A DNA stretch of 64,000 nt from the NCBI GenBank assembly GCA_934647235.1, contig CAKUFG010000007.1, positions 35,074 to 99,073 on the forward strand, written 5' to 3'. Both the position numbers and the translations under genes were made by a program. The stretch is from an uncultured Clostridia bacterium. GTDB taxonomy: Bacteria > Bacillota > Clostridia > Christensenellales > Aristaeellaceae. The notes below the pieces were generated by a model. That model was not told the origin of the DNA. It ran no database searches and saw nothing but the letters and a program-made list of their open reading frames with translations. How positions within the stretch are numbered: the stretch's first letter is position 1; every line of letters begins with the position of its first letter. Shown here piece by piece: positions 22,758 to 32,310 of this stretch.

Positions 22758-24872
22758 ATGCGCGCAGAACTGCTCATACGCAAAAGAATCTGGAAGCTGA
22801 TGGTGGTGCTTACGGCGCTGTTTGGCGCAATCGTGGCGCGTATCATCAGCCTTACTGTTATACAGGGGGAGGCGCTTACCGCCCGAGGCGTGCGCCAGTG
22901 GACGCAGGAGGGCAAGGTGGAGGCGCGGCGCGGCAGCATTGTGGACCGCAACGGCGAGACGCTGGCGCTGAGCACTACGGCCTATATCGTATCCGTAAAT
23001 CCCCGCAAGGTGACGGACGACGCGGCCTTCGCCGCACGCATGGCCGGGCTGCTGGATGTTGAGCAGCAGACAATCCTCAATAAGCTGAAAAACAAGAATT
23101 ACGCCTTCGTCGTCCTCAAGCGGCAGGTGCCCCGCGCCACGGTGGACGCCATCCGTACGCTGCGCGCACAGGATGAATCCGCCGCAAAGCTGCTGCAGGG
23201 GCTGTCCTTCTCGGAGGATACGCGGCGCGTGTACATCAAGGGGCAGTTCCTTGCCCAGGCATTGGGCCTGACCAATGTGGATTCCGAGGGCCAGTCGGGC
23301 CTGGAGCAGCAGTACGACACGGTGCTCAAGGGCGAGGACGGCATCCTGCTGACCGAGGTGGACCGCAAGGCGCGCACTGTGCCGCAAAGCAATACCACCT
23401 ACATCGCCCCGCAAACGGGCAATACGGTGCAGCTGACCATCGACGCGAGCATCCAGAGCTTTGCAGAGCGCGCCATGCGCGAGTGCATCCAGGTCAATAA
23501 CGCCAAGTCCGTCACCAGCATCGTGATGGATGTGAACACCGGCGCAATCCTGGCCCTGTGCATGAAGCCTGATTACGATCCCAACAGCCCGCCGCGCGAC
23601 GATATCAAAACGCTGACCGAGCTGATGCGCATCAGCGCTGTCAGCGATGCTTACGAGCCGGGATCGACCTTCAAAAGCCTGACCTGCGCCGCAGCGCTGG
23701 ATGCTGGCGTGGCCAGCGTGGGGGATACCTTCCAGTGCACCGGCAGCATCCGGGTGGACGGCGATACCATCCGCTGCTGGAAAAAGAGCCACGGACACGA
23801 AACGCTGGCCGACGGGCTGAAGAACAGCTGCAACCCGGTGTTCGTCACCCTGGCGCTGCGCATGGGCACGCAGCGGCTGTATCAATACCTGCGCGCCTTT
23901 GGCCTGGGCGTGCGCACGGGCGTGGATTTGCCCGGCGAGGGCACAGGCATCCTGATTAACAGCCGCTATGTCAAAAACGTTGATCTGGCGCGCATCGGCT
24001 TTGGCCAGAGCGTGGCCGTCACGCCCATCCAGATGATCACAGCCTTTTCCTCCGTGGTCAACGGCGGCAAGCTGATGAAGCCCTACATCGTATCTGCCAT
24101 TCTGGATGAGGACGGCGGCATTGTGCAGCGCACCGCGCCGCAGGTGGTGGCCAGCCCCATCCGGGCCGAAACCTCCCAGACCATGCGCGAGCTGCTGGAA
24201 AAGGTGGTCAGCGAAGGCGGCGGTAAAAACGCCTATATCGAGGGCTACCGCGTGGGCGGCAAGACGGGCACGGCGCAGGTGTACATCGACGGTAAGGTAT
24301 CCAGCAGCGTGCACATTGGCTCCTTTATCGGCTTTGCGCCCGCCGACGCGCCGCGCTTTGCCGTGCTGGTCATTGTCAATGCTGCCGATGTGCCGGTGGA
24401 CTACGGCGGCACCACAGCTGCGCCCTTCGCACGGCAGATCATCGACGATACGCTCAGCTATCTGGGCTATGAAAAGGCCGGCGCAGCCCAGGAGCAGCGG
24501 GTGGAGATTCCCGATTTTCAGGGCTGGGCGCTGGACGAGGCGGTCAAGCGCCTGCGCAGCCTGGGCCTGAAATACGAAACGGACGGCGTGGGGACGGTTG
24601 TTACCGCGCAGATGCCCGCTGCCGGGGCCATGCTGACTGCCGGGGGACAGGTGATGCTCTATACCGCCGAGCAGCAGGAGATCACCCCCGATATCATGGC
24701 CTGCGTGCCTGATGTGATCGGCCTGTCCGTGGTGGAGGCCAGCCGCGCCCTGCGTGCGCGGGGCTTTGAGCTGGAAATCAGCGGCAGCGGCGTGGCCGTT
24801 ACTCAAAGCCCGGCCTATGGGGCCTATGCCGCCCAGGGCAGCACGGTAAAAGTATCGTTTGCCATGCCCTGA
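22758..24872 (+). CDS. class B penicillin-binding protein with two PASTA domains (FtsI/PbpB type)
   Basis: Septal transpeptidase, 704 residues. One N-terminal membrane anchor (about 13-35), dimerisation domain with RRGSIVDRNG near 58, transpeptidase with the active Ser in EPGSTFK near 300, SCN near 358 and KTGTA near 505. Two PASTA domains end the protein (about 580-640 and 650-704). Two PASTA domains resemble B. subtilis PbpB; SpoVD has one. It follows the ftsL-like gene directly. Confidence 0.94.
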   Translation: MRAELLIRKRIWKLMVVLTALFGAIVARIISLTVIQGEALTARGVRQWTQEGKVEARRGSIVDRNGETLALSTTAYIVSVNPRKVTDDAAFAARMAGLLDVEQQTILNKLKNKNYAFVVLKRQVPRATVDAIRTLRAQDESAAKLLQGLSFSEDTRRVYIKGQFLAQALGLTNVDSEGQSGLEQQYDTVLKGEDGILLTEVDRKARTVPQSNTTYIAPQTGNTVQLTIDASIQSFAERAMRECIQVNNAKSVTSIVMDVNTGAILALCMKPDYDPNSPPRDDIKTLTELMRISAVSDAYEPGSTFKSLTCAAALDAGVASVGDTFQCTGSIRVDGDTIRCWKKSHGHETLADGLKNSCNPVFVTLALRMGTQRLYQYLRAFGLGVRTGVDLPGEGTGILINSRYVKNVDLARIGFGQSVAVTPIQMITAFSSVVNGGKLMKPYIVSAILDEDGGIVQRTAPQVVASPIRAETSQTMRELLEKVVSEGGGKNAYIEGYRVGGKTGTAQVYIDGKVSSSVHIGSFIGFAPADAPRFAVLVIVNAADVPVDYGGTTAAPFARQIIDDTLSYLGYEKAGAAQEQRVEIPDFQGWALDEAVKRLRSLGLKYETDGVGTVVTAQMPAAGAMLTAGGQVMLYTAEQQEITPDIMACVPDVIGLSVVEASRALRARGFELEISGSGVAVTQSPAYGAYAAQGSTVKVSFAMP

Positions 24873-24875
24873 AGG

Positions 24876-24904
24876 TTGTCAAACGGGGATAATTTGGATA
24901 TAAT
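24876..24904 (+). promoter_or_regulatory. murE promoter
   Basis: TTGTCA at 24876-24881, 17 bp, consensus TATAAT at 24899-24904, immediately after the PBP stop codon, so murE and later genes have their own start. Confidence 0.8.
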
Positions 24905-24937
24905 ATATAGGTTGTAAATAAGCGGGAGGAACGGGCA

Positions 24938-26401
24938 ATGAAGCTGAGCGATCTGGCGCGCGCGTGCGCGCAGTATGTAACGGAAAGACGGGGCGACTGC
25001 GAGGTGCTGCTGCCCTGCATGGACAGCCGCAGGAAAACCGAGCGGGGACTGTTCTTCTGCATTTCCGGCGCGCGCTTTGACGCGCATGATTATGCTGCCC
25101 AGGCTGTGCAGAACGGCGCGGCGGCGCTGGTGGTGGAGCGCTTTCTGCCCCTGGACGTGCCCCAGCTGCTGGTTGCCGATACCCGCCTTGCTTTCGGCCC
25201 CATGTGCGCCGAGCTGTACGGCCATCCGGCACGGCAGATGAAAATGGTGGGCATCACCGGCACCAAGGGCAAAACGACCACCAGCTATCTGATCAAGGCC
25301 ATTTTGGAGCAGGCCGGCTGCAAATGCGGCCTGATTGGCACCACGGGCAATATGATCGGCAGCACCTTTATCCATGGCAGCATGACTACGCCCGAGGCGG
25401 ACGAGCTGCAGGGGCTTCTGCGCCACATGGCCGATCAGCAGGTGCAGGCGGTGGTGATGGAGGTGTCCGCGCACGCCACGGCTATGCACCGCGTGGACGG
25501 CGTCCTGTACGATGTAGGCTGCTATACCAACCTGTCGCAGGATCACCTGGATTATTTTGGCACAATGGACAAGTACTTTGAGGCCAAAAAGGTGTTCTTT
25601 ACCCCGCGCTATACCCGCGCCGCCGCCCTCAACGTGGACGATGAGAGCACGCGCAGAATCCTGGCTGATATTCAGATTCCTTATACCTGCTATGGCATCA
25701 GCTCCGACGCGGAGATTTACGCCCGCGATATCGAGATCACCGAGAACGGCGTGTCCTTCCGCATGTGCGTCAATAAGCGCGGCGAGCGGCATATCAAGCT
25801 GCAGATGACGGGCATCTTTAACGTGTATAACGCCCTTACGGCGGCCTCTGCGGCGCTGCTGCTGGGGGTATCGCTGGACGATATCGTCAAGGGCCTGGAA
25901 AGCGTGCGCGCTGTGCCTGGCCGCGCCGAAATGCTGGATACCGATACGCCCTACAAGGTGATTCTGGATTATTCGCACTCGCCCGACGCGCTGGAAAATA
26001 TCCTCAAGGCCGTGCGGGATTTTACCCGGGGCCGCGTGATCGCGCTGTTTGGCTGCGGCGGCGACCGCGACCATGGCAAGCGTCCCATGATGGGCGAGAT
26101 CGGCGGACGGCTGGCGGACTATTCCATCCTGACCTCCGACAACCCGCGCAGCGAGGATCCCTATCAGATTCTGGCCGCCATCGAGGAGGGCATCCGCCAC
26201 ACCAAGGGTGCGTATACCGTGATTGAGAACCGCCGTGAGGCCATCCGCTACGCGCTGGAAATCGCCCGCGAGGGCGACGTGGTGGTGCTGGCCGGCAAGG
26301 GCCATGAAACCTATCAGGAGATCCGCGGCGAAAAGCATCCCTTTGATGAAAAAATCGTGGTAAAAGAGCTGCTTGCCGATATGCGCGCCCATAAAAACTG
26401 A
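24938..26401 (+). CDS. murE: UDP-MurNAc-tripeptide synthetase MurE, diaminopimelate type
   Basis: Cytoplasmic ligase adding the third residue to UDP-MurNAc-L-Ala-D-Glu, 487 residues. The ATP loop GTKGKTTTS is near residue 108, the substrate region SMTTPEA near 148, and the amino-acid-specific DNPRSEDP motif near 405 is the form associated with meso-diaminopimelate. GGGAGG precedes the ATG. murF is not next to it, as also in B. subtilis; mraY starts 23 bp later. Confidence 0.97.
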   Translation: MKLSDLARACAQYVTERRGDCEVLLPCMDSRRKTERGLFFCISGARFDAHDYAAQAVQNGAAALVVERFLPLDVPQLLVADTRLAFGPMCAELYGHPARQMKMVGITGTKGKTTTSYLIKAILEQAGCKCGLIGTTGNMIGSTFIHGSMTTPEADELQGLLRHMADQQVQAVVMEVSAHATAMHRVDGVLYDVGCYTNLSQDHLDYFGTMDKYFEAKKVFFTPRYTRAAALNVDDESTRRILADIQIPYTCYGISSDAEIYARDIEITENGVSFRMCVNKRGERHIKLQMTGIFNVYNALTAASAALLLGVSLDDIVKGLESVRAVPGRAEMLDTDTPYKVILDYSHSPDALENILKAVRDFTRGRVIALFGCGGDRDHGKRPMMGEIGGRLADYSILTSDNPRSEDPYQILAAIEEGIRHTKGAYTVIENRREAIRYALEIAREGDVVVLAGKGHETYQEIRGEKHPFDEKIVVKELLADMRAHKN

Positions 26402-26424
26402 GTAACCCAAAAGGAGAGATACGC

Positions 26425-27495
26425 ATGCTGTACCTGTTTGCCGCCCCTGTCCTGGCCGTGGCGCTGATGCTGATTCTGATGCCCGGCTGCATCAAAGAGC
26501 TGCGCAAGCTGAAGTTTGGCCAGACCATGTATGAGCTTGGCCCGCAAACCCACCTGAACAAAAAGGGCACGCCCAATATGGGCGGACTGGTGATCGGTCT
26601 GGTGACGGTAGTGGTGACGGTGCTGTTTGCCGCGCTCAACTACAGCCGCCTTGCCAAGAACGGCGGTGAGCTTGCCCGCTGGTGGACGCTGGACAACGGC
26701 CTGTGGGGGCTGCTGTTTGTGGCGCTGGGCGCGATGGCCATCGGCTTTACTGACGACTATACCAAGGACGTAAAAAAGAACCATGAGGGCCTCAAGCCCA
26801 TGCAGAAGGTGGCCGGCCAGCTGGTGGTGGGCCTGATCTTTTCGATCTGGGCGTATTTCTATGTGGGCAGCGACGTGATCCTGCCCTTCACTGGCAAAAC
26901 CTGGAACCTGGGCGTTTTCTACATTCCGCTGATCACCCTGACGGTGCTGTTTATGACCAACAGCGCCAACCTGCAGGATGGTCTGGACGGGCTGCTGTCC
27001 TCGGTGACGGTGGTGGGCATGATCGCCTTTGGCGTGCTGGCCGTGCTGATGAACCGTCTGACGGGCGCAAGGGCGCTGCTTGGCGAAACCTCGCGCGATG
27101 CGGCGGCCATCCTGTGCTTTACGCTGGCAGGCGCGGCCATCGGCTTTCTGCGGTTCAATCACTATCCGGCGCAGATCTTCATGGGCGATACGGGCAGCAT
27201 GTTCATCGGCGGCGTGATGGTCGGCGCGGCGGTGGTGCTCAAGTGCGAGTTTTTGCTGCTGCTGATCTGCTTCACCTGCGTGATGAGCTCGGTATCGGTG
27301 ATGCTGCAGACGGCCTATTTCAAATATACCAAGAAAAAGACAGGCACGGGCAAGCGCATTTTCAAGATGTCGCCCATCCATCATCACTTTGAAATGTGCG
27401 GCATGAAGGAAACGCAGATCGTGGCGATGTACGCTGGCGTGACGCTGGTGCTGGCCGCGCTGGCCATTCTCTCGGCTGTGAAATGGTTTGCCTGA
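26425..27495 (+). CDS. mraY: phospho-N-acetylmuramoyl-pentapeptide transferase
   Basis: Membrane enzyme that makes lipid I, 356 residues with about ten membrane segments. Signature sequences are HLNKKGTPNMGG near residue 48, FTDDYTKDVKK near 108, TNSANLQDGLDGL near 174, FMGDTGS near 252 and the cytoplasmic SPIHHHFE near 318, all with the catalytic Asp and His residues. AAAGGAGAG lies before the ATG. Confidence 0.98.
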   Translation: MLYLFAAPVLAVALMLILMPGCIKELRKLKFGQTMYELGPQTHLNKKGTPNMGGLVIGLVTVVVTVLFAALNYSRLAKNGGELARWWTLDNGLWGLLFVALGAMAIGFTDDYTKDVKKNHEGLKPMQKVAGQLVVGLIFSIWAYFYVGSDVILPFTGKTWNLGVFYIPLITLTVLFMTNSANLQDGLDGLLSSVTVVGMIAFGVLAVLMNRLTGARALLGETSRDAAAILCFTLAGAAIGFLRFNHYPAQIFMGDTGSMFIGGVMVGAAVVLKCEFLLLLICFTCVMSSVSVMLQTAYFKYTKKKTGTGKRIFKMSPIHHHFEMCGMKETQIVAMYAGVTLVLAALAILSAVKWFA

Positions 27496-27528
27496 CGCAG
27501 GCATAAAATGAATTGTGGGGGTGATCGC

Positions 27529-28914
27529 ATGCTGGATCGTACAAAGGCAAAAGAAAAATGGCAGGGCAAGCGCGTGTTGGTGCTGGGTATGGCGCGCAGC
27601 GGTAGCGCTGTGGCGCAGTTGCTGTGCCGCTTTGGGGCTGTGCCGCTGCTGAACGACCGTAAAACCGAGCAGGAGTTAGGCGAGGCGCTGACGCCGCTGC
27701 GGGAGCTTCCCTGCGAGTGGCATCTGGGCGAGGACGCTGAAGCGCTGCTGCCGCAGTGCGATGCGCTGCTGATCAGCCCCGGCGTGCCCATCGATTCGCC
27801 CATTGTGCTCAAGGCCCATGAAATGAACATTCCCGTAACGGGCGAGCTGGAGGTTGCCTCCCAGCTGTGCGAGGGCACGCTGGTGGCGCTGACGGGCACC
27901 AACGGCAAAACGACAACCGTATCCCTGCTGGGTGAAATCTACCGCGCCATGGGCAAAATTGCCTATGTGGCGGGCAACATCGGCTATCCGCTGTCCGCCG
28001 CCGCGATGCTCAGCAAGCCCGAGGACATGCTGGTGGCTGAGGTATCCAGCTTCCAGCTTGAAACGACGGATACCTTCCATCCGCGCGTGGCGGCGGTGCT
28101 CAACATCACCGAGGATCATCTGAACCGCCACTATACCATGGAGAACTACGCGGCGGTGAAGCGCCGCATTTTCGCCCGCCAGAATGAAACCGATACAGCG
28201 GTGCTCAACTACGACGATCCTGCCTGCCGCGCCATGGCCGAGGGCCTGCGTGCGCGGGTGGCCTGGTTCTCCCGCACGCAGGAGGTGCCGCAGGGCGCGT
28301 TTGTGCGTGAGGATAAAATCACCATCCGCTGGGACGGCGCGGATAAGGCCGTATGCAGAACCGACGAGGTGTACATTCCCGGCCCGCATAACCTGGAAAA
28401 CGCGCTGGCTGCGGCCATGATGGCCTATGCCTCCGGCGTGCCCACGGCCGTCATCCGCCATGCGCTGCGCACCTTTAAGGGCGTAGAGCACCGTATCGAG
28501 CTTGTGCGCGAGCTGGACGGCGTAAAATGGTACAACGACAGCAAGGGCACCAATGTGGACTCCACCATCAAGGCCGTGCAGACCATGCGCGCGCCTACGG
28601 TGCTGGTGCTGGGCGGCTCGGATAAGCACGTATCCTTTGACGCGTTGGCCAGGGAGATCATCGCCAGCGGGCAGATCCAGCGCGTGGTGCTTTGCGGCGC
28701 GACGGCCCCGCAGATTGAATCCGCCCTGCTTGCGGCGGGGTATACGGCTATCGAGCACGCCGGAAAGTACCCGGAAATGGTGGCGCTGTGCCGCCGCCTG
28801 GCTGTGCCTGGCGGCAACGTGCTGCTGTCGCCTGCCTGCGCGTCCTTCGATCAGTTCAGCGATTACGAGCAGCGCGGGCGCGTATTCAAGCAACTGGTAA
28901 ACGAGCTTCAATAA
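27529..28914 (+). CDS. murD: UDP-MurNAc-L-Ala-D-glutamate ligase
   Basis: Cytoplasmic Mur ligase, 461 residues from the ATG at 27529, which has TGGGGGTGA in front; an in-frame ATG at 27508 precedes that site. The N-terminal LVLGMARSGSA nucleotide-like fold is near residue 17, the ATP loop GTNGKTTT near 124, NITEDHLNRH near 185 and the C-terminal domain YNDSKGTN near 330. The end leads to ftsW after 27 bp. Confidence 0.97.
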   Translation: MLDRTKAKEKWQGKRVLVLGMARSGSAVAQLLCRFGAVPLLNDRKTEQELGEALTPLRELPCEWHLGEDAEALLPQCDALLISPGVPIDSPIVLKAHEMNIPVTGELEVASQLCEGTLVALTGTNGKTTTVSLLGEIYRAMGKIAYVAGNIGYPLSAAAMLSKPEDMLVAEVSSFQLETTDTFHPRVAAVLNITEDHLNRHYTMENYAAVKRRIFARQNETDTAVLNYDDPACRAMAEGLRARVAWFSRTQEVPQGAFVREDKITIRWDGADKAVCRTDEVYIPGPHNLENALAAAMMAYASGVPTAVIRHALRTFKGVEHRIELVRELDGVKWYNDSKGTNVDSTIKAVQTMRAPTVLVLGGSDKHVSFDALAREIIASGQIQRVVLCGATAPQIESALLAAGYTAIEHAGKYPEMVALCRRLAVPGGNVLLSPACASFDQFSDYEQRGRVFKQLVNELQ

Positions 28915-28941
28915 TTCCCACTTTGCCGAAAGGATGCAGGA

Positions 28942-30078
28942 ATGACAAACACGGTCGTCCTGCCAAAGAGAAAGCGCAGGCCGGTGGATAAAACCCTGCC
29001 TGTGATTATGGCACTGCTTCTGATGATGGGGCTGGTGACGCTGTTCAGCGCCACGTATTACAATGCCCAGGATCACGGCGACGCGCTGTCCGAGGTAAAA
29101 AAACAGCTGTTTGGCATGGCCGTAGGCTTTGCGGCCATGCTTTTTACATCCCGTATTCCCTATTGGTTCTGGGGCAGGCATCGCGTGGCGCTGGCCGGAT
29201 TGGCCCTCAGCGCCGTACTGCTGGTGCTGGTCATCATCCCCGGCGTGGGCGTGTATATCAACGGCTCGCGCCGCTGGCTGCGGCTGGGGCCGCTGTCCTT
29301 TCAGCCAAGCGAATTGGCCAAGTACGCCGTGGTGCTCTTCGTCGCCCTGGCGCTGGCCGCGCGCGGCAAGCGCGTACAGCGCTTCTTTACGGGCATCCTG
29401 CCGGTGCTGATTGCGCCGGGGGTGATGTTCCTGCTGATATTGGAGCAGCCCAACCTGTCCACGGCGGGCACGATCATCATCGTCAGCGTTATTCTGGTCA
29501 TGCTGGCCGGGGCGCGCTGGCGGCACATGCTGGTGCTGGGTACAGGGGGCCTGGCGCTGGGCGCGTATTACGCCTGGAGCGAGCCCTATCGCCGTGAGCG
29601 GCTGCTGTCCTTTACCAATCCGTTTGCCAAGATGAACGACGAGGGCTATCAGCTGTCGCAATCGCTGATTGCCTTTGGCTCCGGCGGGCTGTTTGGCATG
29701 GGTCTGGGCTGCGGCAGGCAGAAATACGCTTATCTGCCCTATCCAGAGAGCGATTTCATCTTCGCCATTGTGGGCGAGGATTTCGGCCTGCTTGGCTGCG
29801 TGGCCGTGATCCTGCTGTTTATCGCCTTCCTGTTTGCAGGCATGCGCATTGCGCTGACCTGCCCGGATACCTTCGGCTGCCTGCTGGCGGCGGGCATCAC
29901 GTGCCTGATCTGTGTGCAGGCGTTTATCAATATGGGCGTGGTGGTCGGCGTACTGCCCACCACCGGGCTGCCCCTGCCCTTCTTCAGCGCGGGCGGCACG
30001 TCGCTGTCCATCACCATGGCGGCGGTGGGCGTGGTGCTGTCCATCAGCCGAACCTGCGAGCCGGTGCTGCGCAGCTGA
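28942..30078 (+). CDS. ftsW: SEDS-family peptidoglycan glycosyltransferase (FtsW/SpoVE type)
   Basis: A 378-residue multi-spanning polymerase that works with the class B PBP encoded upstream. NGSRRWLRLG and FQPSELAK near residues 105-130 and the catalytic Asp in YPESDFIF near 272 are present, as is LPTTGLPLPFFSAGGTS near 338. The dcw position favours FtsW, although SpoVE of sporulating Bacillota has the same context. The ribosome binding site AAAGGAT is close to the ATG. Confidence 0.93.
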   Translation: MTNTVVLPKRKRRPVDKTLPVIMALLLMMGLVTLFSATYYNAQDHGDALSEVKKQLFGMAVGFAAMLFTSRIPYWFWGRHRVALAGLALSAVLLVLVIIPGVGVYINGSRRWLRLGPLSFQPSELAKYAVVLFVALALAARGKRVQRFFTGILPVLIAPGVMFLLILEQPNLSTAGTIIIVSVILVMLAGARWRHMLVLGTGGLALGAYYAWSEPYRRERLLSFTNPFAKMNDEGYQLSQSLIAFGSGGLFGMGLGCGRQKYAYLPYPESDFIFAIVGEDFGLLGCVAVILLFIAFLFAGMRIALTCPDTFGCLLAAGITCLICVQAFINMGVVVGVLPTTGLPLPFFSAGGTSLSITMAAVGVVLSISRTCEPVLRS

Positions 30079-30141
30079 TTTGCCTTGCACCCCATTTTTC
30101 GTGCGGCATAGCATGAAAGCATGAAAAATGGAGGTGAGCGC

Positions 30142-31392
30142 ATGGCAGGATTTCGGATCTGCGGCGGCGAAAAGATAGAGGGAACCCTGCGGGTGGATAC
30201 CGCCAAGAACGCCGTGCTGCCGATTCTGGCGGCCAGCGTGCTGCCCCAGGAGGATACCGTGCTGACCGACTGTCCCCGCCTGGGCGATGTGGAATGCATG
30301 CGTGGGATTCTGCGCATGCTGGGCTGCGAATCCCGCTGGGAGGGCGACGCGCTGCGCATCTGCGGCGGCGCGCTCAGCCAGGGGGAAATGCCGGAAGAGC
30401 TGAGCAAGCGCGTGCGCTCCTCGATCTTTCTGCTGGGCCCGGTGCTGGGCAGGCTGCGCATGGCCACCATGGCCTATCCCGGCGGCTGTGAAATCGGCCT
30501 GCGCCCGATTGATTTACATCTGAGCGCGCTCAAGCGCATGGGCGTGCGCATCAGCGAGGAAGGCGGCATGCTGCGCTGCGACGGGCGCGATATGCACGCG
30601 GCGGATATCCATCTGGATTATCCCTCCGTGGGCGCGACGGAAAATATCATCATGGCCGCAGCGCTGCTGCCGGGCAGAACCACCATCAGCAATGCGGCGC
30701 GGGAGCCGGAAATCGAGGATCTGCAGCGCTGCATCAACGCCATGGGCGGCTGCGTGCAGGGGGCGGGATCGCCGCTGATCGTAATCGAGGGCGTCAGCCG
30801 CCTGCATGGCGTTACCTATCAGCCCATGCCGGATCGCATTGCCGCGGGCACGTACCTGTGCGCGGTGGCGATTACGGGCGGGCAGATCGAACTGACCAAT
30901 GCCCGTCCGCGCGATCTGACGGCGGTGCTGGATAAGCTGCGCGCCATGGGCTGCGTGATTGCCGAGGGCGAGCGGGCGCTGTTTCTGTCCGCCCCGGAGC
31001 GGCTGCAAACCTTTGATACCCTGCAGACCCAGCCGCATCCCGGCTTTCCCACCGATATGCAGTCGCAGATGCTGGCGCTGGCCTGCGTATGCCGGGGCGC
31101 AAGCGTCATTGAGGAAAAGGTGTTTGAAAACCGCTTCGCCATTGCAGGCGATCTGCGCCGTATGGGCGCGAACATCCGCGTGACGGGCCGCGCGGCGCTG
31201 GTTCAGGGCGTGGAGCGGCTGCACGGCGCACATGTGGCGGCGCATGATCTGCGCGGCGGCGCGGCGCTGGTGCTGGCCGGGCTGGCCGCCGGCGGCGAAA
31301 CGCTGGTGGAGGACGTGCACCTGATCGATCGCGGATACGAACGCATGGAGGAGAAACTGACGGCCCTGGGCGCGAAAATCACGCGCGTATAG
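30142..31392 (+). CDS. murA: UDP-N-acetylglucosamine 1-carboxyvinyltransferase
   Basis: First committed enzyme of peptidoglycan precursor synthesis, 416 residues from the ATG preceded by GGAGGTGAG. The substrate Lys-Asn pair is in DTAKNAVLP, the fosfomycin-target Cys is in PGGCEIG near residue 116, and IDRGYERMEEKL closes the protein. It occupies the place where murG is usually found between ftsW and ftsQ. Confidence 0.95.
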   Translation: MAGFRICGGEKIEGTLRVDTAKNAVLPILAASVLPQEDTVLTDCPRLGDVECMRGILRMLGCESRWEGDALRICGGALSQGEMPEELSKRVRSSIFLLGPVLGRLRMATMAYPGGCEIGLRPIDLHLSALKRMGVRISEEGGMLRCDGRDMHAADIHLDYPSVGATENIIMAAALLPGRTTISNAAREPEIEDLQRCINAMGGCVQGAGSPLIVIEGVSRLHGVTYQPMPDRIAAGTYLCAVAITGGQIELTNARPRDLTAVLDKLRAMGCVIAEGERALFLSAPERLQTFDTLQTQPHPGFPTDMQSQMLALACVCRGASVIEEKVFENRFAIAGDLRRMGANIRVTGRAALVQGVERLHGAHVAAHDLRGGAALVLAGLAAGGETLVEDVHLIDRGYERMEEKLTALGAKITRV

Positions 31393-31415
31393 GCCATGTA
31401 TTAAAGGAGCGCAGG

Positions 31416-32249
31416 ATGGAGCCAATGGAGCCAAACAACATGCAGCCGGGCACGGAGCCCGCGCAGACGCCCAACCAAAGCCAGGACGATGTGCGCATCA
31501 TCGGCGAAATGCCAGGCCGTCCGGCCAAGCGCGGGCTGTATACCCTCATCGCCGTGCTGGTGATGCTTACCGTGGCCGCGTTCTTTGTGCATGATCAGGT
31601 GTTCAAGATCCGCGACGTCGACATCCGCAGCGTGCAGAATATCTCGCAGGAGGAGGTCATGCGGCTGTCAGGCATCACGGCCAATACCAGTTATTTCGGC
31701 CTGAATGAAGAGAAAATCCGCGCGGGCATTGAAAGCAACCGCTATCTGCGCTTTGAAAGCATGGAAAAGGTGTGGCCAAACGGCGTGATCCTCAATATTC
31801 AGGAGCGCCAGCCGTGCATAAACGTGCTCAACGCCGGTATCCAGTACGTGGTGGCCAGCGACGGCATGGTGCTGGAATCCTACGCCTCCCTGCGGCTGGA
31901 TAACGGCTGCATCAAAACCACCGGCCTGAGCATCCGCGATATCCGCGTGGGCTCGCAGATCGTCTGCTATAACAGCGAGCAGCTGGACGCGATGCTGGAT
32001 ATCGCGGCCGAGCTGGATGCGCAGGGCTGCATGGATGAGATTGCAGAGATGAACCTGTCCATGCTGGACAGCATCTATCTGGTGACGACGGACAGCTATG
32101 TGGCCAATATCGGCGATGCGCAGGAGCTGCGGCCCAAGATCGGTACCGTCCGCGCGGTCGTGGCGGAGCTGCGCAGCCGTGGCCTCAAGGGCGGCATGAT
32201 TGAGGCGACTGTGCCGGGCGAAGCCTCCTATCGGCCTGTAAGCAATTAA
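31416..32249 (+). CDS. ftsQ: FtsQ/DivIB-type cell division protein
   Basis: A 277-residue bitopic divisome protein. A polar N-terminus of about 38 residues, one membrane segment (about 40-58), a POTRA domain starting FKIRDVDIRSV near 63, and a beta domain with KVWPNGVILNIQERQP near 111. FtsQ/DivIB joins FtsL and DivIC in a complex that controls septal synthesis. AAAGGAG precedes the ATG. Confidence 0.92.
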   Translation: MEPMEPNNMQPGTEPAQTPNQSQDDVRIIGEMPGRPAKRGLYTLIAVLVMLTVAAFFVHDQVFKIRDVDIRSVQNISQEEVMRLSGITANTSYFGLNEEKIRAGIESNRYLRFESMEKVWPNGVILNIQERQPCINVLNAGIQYVVASDGMVLESYASLRLDNGCIKTTGLSIRDIRVGSQIVCYNSEQLDAMLDIAAELDAQGCMDEIAEMNLSMLDSIYLVTTDSYVANIGDAQELRPKIGTVRAVVAELRSRGLKGGMIEATVPGEASYRPVSN

Positions 32250-32254
32250 AAAAA

Positions 32255-32310
32255 GCCGTGCTGTGCACGGCCATGCCGGGAAGCGAATCACTTCGTTTCC
32301 CGGCTTTTTT
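32255..32310. terminator. double hairpin, bidirectional terminator between ftsQ and the kinase gene
   Basis: The first stem is GCCGTGC/GCACGGC (32255-32271), preceded by A7 and so a terminator for the minus strand. The second is a 13-bp stem at 32275-32304 followed by T6 for the plus strand. The second covers the end of the kinase gene. Confidence 0.85.

Noticed and set aside
21945..24806. A 953-codon minus-strand frame opposite mraZ, the ftsL-like gene and the PBP
   Set aside because: Antisense shadow of well-recognised genes with no ribosome binding site or family resemblance.
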